NCBI GenBank assembly: GCA_002414865.1
Contig: DIAQ01000118.1
Coordinates: 1 to 33,421 of the forward strand
Origin: a candidate division Hyd24-12 bacterium UBA5074
GTDB lineage: Bacteria; Fermentibacterota; Fermentibacteria; Fermentibacterales; Fermentibacteraceae
Length of the DNA stretch: 33,421 nt
Direction: 5' to 3'
Positions 31,222-33,421 of this stretch are shown here, piece after piece. The notes beneath the pieces were generated by a model that was given only the letters and a program-made list of their open reading frames with translations, searched no databases and was not told the DNA's origin. Each line of letters opens with the position of its first letter. Within the stretch, counting starts at the first letter, position 1. A program made the position numbers and the translations under genes.

Positions 31222-31871
31222 TGCACTGCGGCGCGAGGCTGTTCCTGCTGCCTGTCCTCGCGGCCGTCTCGACAGGATGCGGCGGAGCGGAGGAGGGTTC
31301 GGGCATGGGCAGAGTGCCGCCGGGGCAGACCGTCACCACCAGGTTCCCGGTCTACTCCTTCGCAGGCGATGTCGAGATGACGACCGGCGGCTGGTCGCTC
31401 TCCATCTGGGGAGAGGTCGCAGCGGACACGGTCCTCACCTGGGAGCAGTTCCTCTCACTGGGTCCCGTGAGCGACACTCTCGACTTCCACTGCGTGACGG
31501 GCTGGTCGCGCCTGGGCGATGTCTGGACGGGGATTCCCTCTTCGGCGATCCTGGCGCTCGCCAGACCCGACAGCTCTGCGCAGGCGGTCATGGTCCACTG
31601 CGCTGACGGCTATACGACAAACGTGAGCCTCGAGGATTTCTCCAGGCAGGGCGTGATGCTCGCCTATCTTCTCGAAGGGCAGCCTCTTGCGAGGGAGCAT
31701 GGCTTCCCGGTCAGGCTCCTGGTGCCACACCTGTATGCCTACAAGGCCGCTAAATGGGTGATCGGTCTGGAGTTCCTCGAAGAAGACGCCCCCGGCTTCT
31801 GGGAGCAGAGGGGCTACCATGACAGGGGCGACCCCTGGAGCGAGGAGAGGTACTCGGGAGGAACCCCCTAG
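31221..31871 (+). CDS. sulfite-oxidase-like molybdopterin-binding protein
   Basis: A 216-residue protein containing only the oxidoreductase molybdopterin-binding domain. Cys91 in DFHCVTGWSRLGDVWTGIP is the expected molybdenum ligand, with HCADGYTTNVSLEDF and KAAKWVIGLEFLEEDAPGFWEQRGYHDRGDPW as further family landmarks (compare MsrP/YedY and small sulfite-oxidase-fold proteins). The reaction could be reduction or oxidation of a sulfoxide, sulfite or similar oxygen-bearing substrate; this is unknown. The N-terminus looks like a lipoprotein signal (STGCGG, Cys20) without a twin-arginine motif, which is odd for a cofactor-bearing protein. An internal ATG at 31305, preceded by GGAGGAGGG, would give a cytosolic 188-residue form starting MGRVPPGQ. 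Its stop overlaps that of the convergent AI-2E gene. Confidence 0.82.
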   Translation: MHCGARLFLLPVLAAVSTGCGGAEEGSGMGRVPPGQTVTTRFPVYSFAGDVEMTTGGWSLSIWGEVAADTVLTWEQFLSLGPVSDTLDFHCVTGWSRLGDVWTGIPSSAILALARPDSSAQAVMVHCADGYTTNVSLEDFSRQGVMLAYLLEGQPLAREHGFPVRLLVPHLYAYKAAKWVIGLEFLEEDAPGFWEQRGYHDRGDPWSEERYSGGTP

Positions 31872-33145
31872 ATTATCCTATCCTCCGAGGCCTTCCGCAT
31901 GAGGGCCTCCCATTCTCCCGTCAGTATGGCCGCCAGGGGGAGGCCGAGGATCACCCCGGGCGCGCCGAGGATCTTCCCGAATATGCCCACGCTCAGTATG
32001 GCTGCGACCGGGTGCAGCCCGACCCTTCTCCCCACGATCCTGGGGGTGAGGATGTTCCCCTCCAGGACGTTGATCGCGGCGAGACACAGCCCGAGCAGCA
32101 CGGCCGACAGGGGCGACACCCCACCCGCTACCGCGACCACCAGCGTGATGATGGTGCTCACCCAGAAGCCGACAACCGGGATGATGTTGAGAAGGCCCGC
32201 CAGTATGGCGAGGAGCAGGGCCATCCGCACTCCGAAGGCGAGCAGCGCGACCAGGGTGAGAACGGACACGATCGAGCTGGTGATGACGAATCCCCTCAGG
32301 AATTTCTTGAGCGTGCGGTCCGTCTCCGACCATCTATCCTTCATGAACCTGTTGACGCCGGGCGGCAGGAAGCGCGCGGCGAACCTGCGGGGCAGCCAGT
32401 CGAAATCCTTGACCATGTAGAAGAAGAAGATGATGGAGGAAAGAAGGCCGTAGAACCCTGCGGCGGCGTATCCGATGCCGCTCCCGATGGAGGAGGAGAG
32501 GTCGGGCAGGCTCTGTCCGATGCCCTCGACGGAAGTGGCGAAGTTCTCGACCAGGGGACCCAGCAGCTCGCTCGTCCGCCACGACTCGGGGAAGGCGCTC
32601 CGTATTGCGTCCCCCGCGCCGGCCATGAGCCCGGCCAGCTCGTTTGCCTGGCCCATCAGCAGCCTTCCGGCCTCGGCGCCAAGGGCCACGGGGACGCCGA
32701 AGACGATGACGGTGACGAGAATGCTGGCCAGCGTCCTGTCGGGCCTTCCCGCCCTGCGAACCTTGAGACGGGCGCTGAGGATTCCCACGAGAGGATCGAA
32801 GACATAGGCGAGGGCGAGGCCTATCGCGAGTGGCGCGAGGATCACCTTCACCTGATCCACCAGCCAGAGGAGGACCAGGATCGAGGCCGTCACCATGGCC
32901 CGCGCGACCCATGGCACGCCTTTCCATGGAAGGCAGAAGAACACGAAGGCGAAGAGCAGCACCAGGGGGTGCCATATTTCCCTCATCTCGAACAGGAGGA
33001 GGCAGAACAGGATGACAGCTGGCACCAGGGCGGCCCAGGAGAACTTGGGGGCCGTTCGCGATCCGTTCCCGGCCGGCTCCCCGGAGCCTTCTCCAGGAAG
33101 GCCTGTCACCTCGTGGCTGCCGGGTATGTCATCACCTTGTGCCAT
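31868..33145 (-). CDS. AI-2E family transporter (YdiK/TqsA/PerM type)
   Basis: A 425-residue inner-membrane protein of the AI-2 exporter family. After a hydrophilic ~35-residue N-terminus come four early helices (VPAVILFCLLLFEM, LVLLFAFVFFCLPW, MVTASILVLLWLVDQVKVILAPLAIGLALAYVFDPLVG). A long amphipathic periplasmic-type region (GIGQSLPDLSSSI) follows, then the signature C-terminal block: FLRGFVITSSIVSVLTLVALLAFG, LLNIIPVVGFWVSTI, GNILTPRIVGRRVGLHPVAAILSVGIFGKILGAPGVILGLPLAAIL. Members export autoinducer-2 (TqsA) or act as sodium/proton or other antiporters; the role here is open. The ATG at 33145 has GGAAGGA 6 bases upstream and lies within the 3' end of the preceding gene (40-base overlap). 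Confidence 0.9.
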   Translation of the reverse strand: MAQGDDIPGSHEVTGLPGEGSGEPAGNGSRTAPKFSWAALVPAVILFCLLLFEMREIWHPLVLLFAFVFFCLPWKGVPWVARAMVTASILVLLWLVDQVKVILAPLAIGLALAYVFDPLVGILSARLKVRRAGRPDRTLASILVTVIVFGVPVALGAEAGRLLMGQANELAGLMAGAGDAIRSAFPESWRTSELLGPLVENFATSVEGIGQSLPDLSSSIGSGIGYAAAGFYGLLSSIIFFFYMVKDFDWLPRRFAARFLPPGVNRFMKDRWSETDRTLKKFLRGFVITSSIVSVLTLVALLAFGVRMALLLAILAGLLNIIPVVGFWVSTIITLVVAVAGGVSPLSAVLLGLCLAAINVLEGNILTPRIVGRRVGLHPVAAILSVGIFGKILGAPGVILGLPLAAILTGEWEALMRKASEDRII

Positions 33146-33421
33146 GCCCCATCCTTCCGCCGGTAGCCGGCGCTCGAGAGGACGATCTCCTCGAGTCCCG
33201 CGGCTCCTTCGAGCGCAAGGGCTCTGAAACCCTGCGCCGAGAGGGCGGACTCGAGGCCGCCAAGGACTCGTGCGCCTTCCTCCCCTGAAGGCAATATGCC
33301 AACGAATCCGACCCTGGCCACCCTGCCCCGCTCTTCGATGATGACCCTGCAGGCCGCGGTGCCGCAGCCCGCCAGGTCGAAGGTCCCGTCGCCCAGGGGC
33401 CGGAGGCTGGCGGACGCATGC
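33106..33421 (-). CDS. partial protein, possibly GNAT-like acetyltransferase (5' end outside window)
   Basis: The minus-strand frame is open from the window edge to a stop at 33106, giving the last ~104 residues of a protein. The visible segment CRVIIEERGRVARVGFVGILPSGEEGARVLGGLESALSAQGFRALALEG, then SSAGYRRKDGAWHKVMTY, has the strand-helix-strand rhythm of the second half of a GNAT acetyltransferase. GVxPxxxGxGxxLL is replaced by GILPSGEEGARVLGGL, and GY.xxx matches the late 'GF' motif. This is weak: the acetyl-CoA pyrophosphate-binding motif is imperfect and the N-terminal half is missing. It overlaps the AI-2E start by 40 bases, an unusually long but plausible overlap. Confidence 0.5.
   Translation of the reverse strand, partial: HASASLRPLGDGTFDLAGCGTAACRVIIEERGRVARVGFVGILPSGEEGARVLGGLESALSAQGFRALALEGAAGLEEIVLSSAGYRRKDGAWHKVMTYPAATR

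Noticed and set aside
1..33421. tRNA or rRNA genes, CRISPR arrays, insertion sequences or phage genes
   Set aside because: I found no cloverleaf-like segment, no regularly spaced repeats, no transposase or integrase motif and no target-site duplication. Intergenic gaps are all under about 150 bases.

Overview
The window is GC-rich, densely coding DNA of a Gram-negative bacterium. Signs of an outer membrane are an OmpA-domain protein, two FadL/PorV-like barrels, a TolC-family channel and lipoprotein signals. Signs of anaerobic metabolism are a ferredoxin-dependent 2-oxoacid oxidoreductase and iron-sulfur flavoproteins. Secreted enzymes with FlgD-like/type-A-sorting-like C-terminal domains, a gingipain-type (C25) peptidase and a Porphyromonas-type peptidylarginine deiminase suggest the FCB (Fibrobacteres-Chlorobi-Bacteroidetes) superphylum, perhaps an uncultured lineage such as Fermentibacteria. 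That placement is inference; no rRNA or tRNA gene is present. About a third of the genes appear to start at GTG or TTG, and in most of these a strong GGAGG-type ribosome binding site decides the start.

Layout. 1-1827: 3' part of an envelope protein with an OmpA domain, closed by a strong terminator. 1911-3788: a YdeI-like protein (minus), then a Dabb-domain protein, a small secreted protein and mscL (plus). 3877-8871 (minus): a secreted PPAD-like deiminase, and a two-gene flavoenzyme operon in which HcnA-, HcnB-, ferredoxin- and BFD-like modules are fused in one 693-residue chain next to an HcnC/SoxB-like oxidase. 8952-9278 (minus): a membrane-anchored zinc ribbon protein, divergent from 9401-14572 (plus): an EF-G-like GTPase, an orphan membrane protein and a gingipain-like secreted peptidase. 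14622-19145 (minus): leuS, a DUF2161 protein, a queuosine-precursor-type transporter and a creatininase-family amidohydrolase. 19237-23572 (minus): an outer-membrane barrel followed by a 1075-residue PAS/GAF sensor with a degenerate kinase core. 23716-24159 (plus): ndk. 24167-28061 (minus): a second outer-membrane barrel and, upstream of it, a three-gene vor-type 2-oxoacid:ferredoxin oxidoreductase operon. 28239-31871 (plus): a TetR regulator, TolC-family channel, membrane-fusion lipoprotein and sulfite-oxidase-like molybdoprotein in one tight operon, with no pump gene. 31868-33421 (minus): an AI-2E-family transporter and the end of a possible acetyltransferase.

The most interesting content is the PPAD-like deiminase. 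It keeps the whole PPAD catalytic set and the two arginines that in PPAD recognise a C-terminal arginine. It lies within 7 kb of a gingipain-family peptidase, and both proteins end in similar sorting-like domains. In Porphyromonas gingivalis, arginine-gingipains produce the C-terminal arginines that PPAD citrullinates, so this window may hold an independent version of that pair. Other points of note are the TetR promoter with a palindrome in its spacer, a Sec-type lipoprotein signal on a molybdenum-cofactor protein, the pseudo-kinase sensor, and departures from consensus in the LeuRS HIGH motif and in the G4 motif of the EF-G-like protein.
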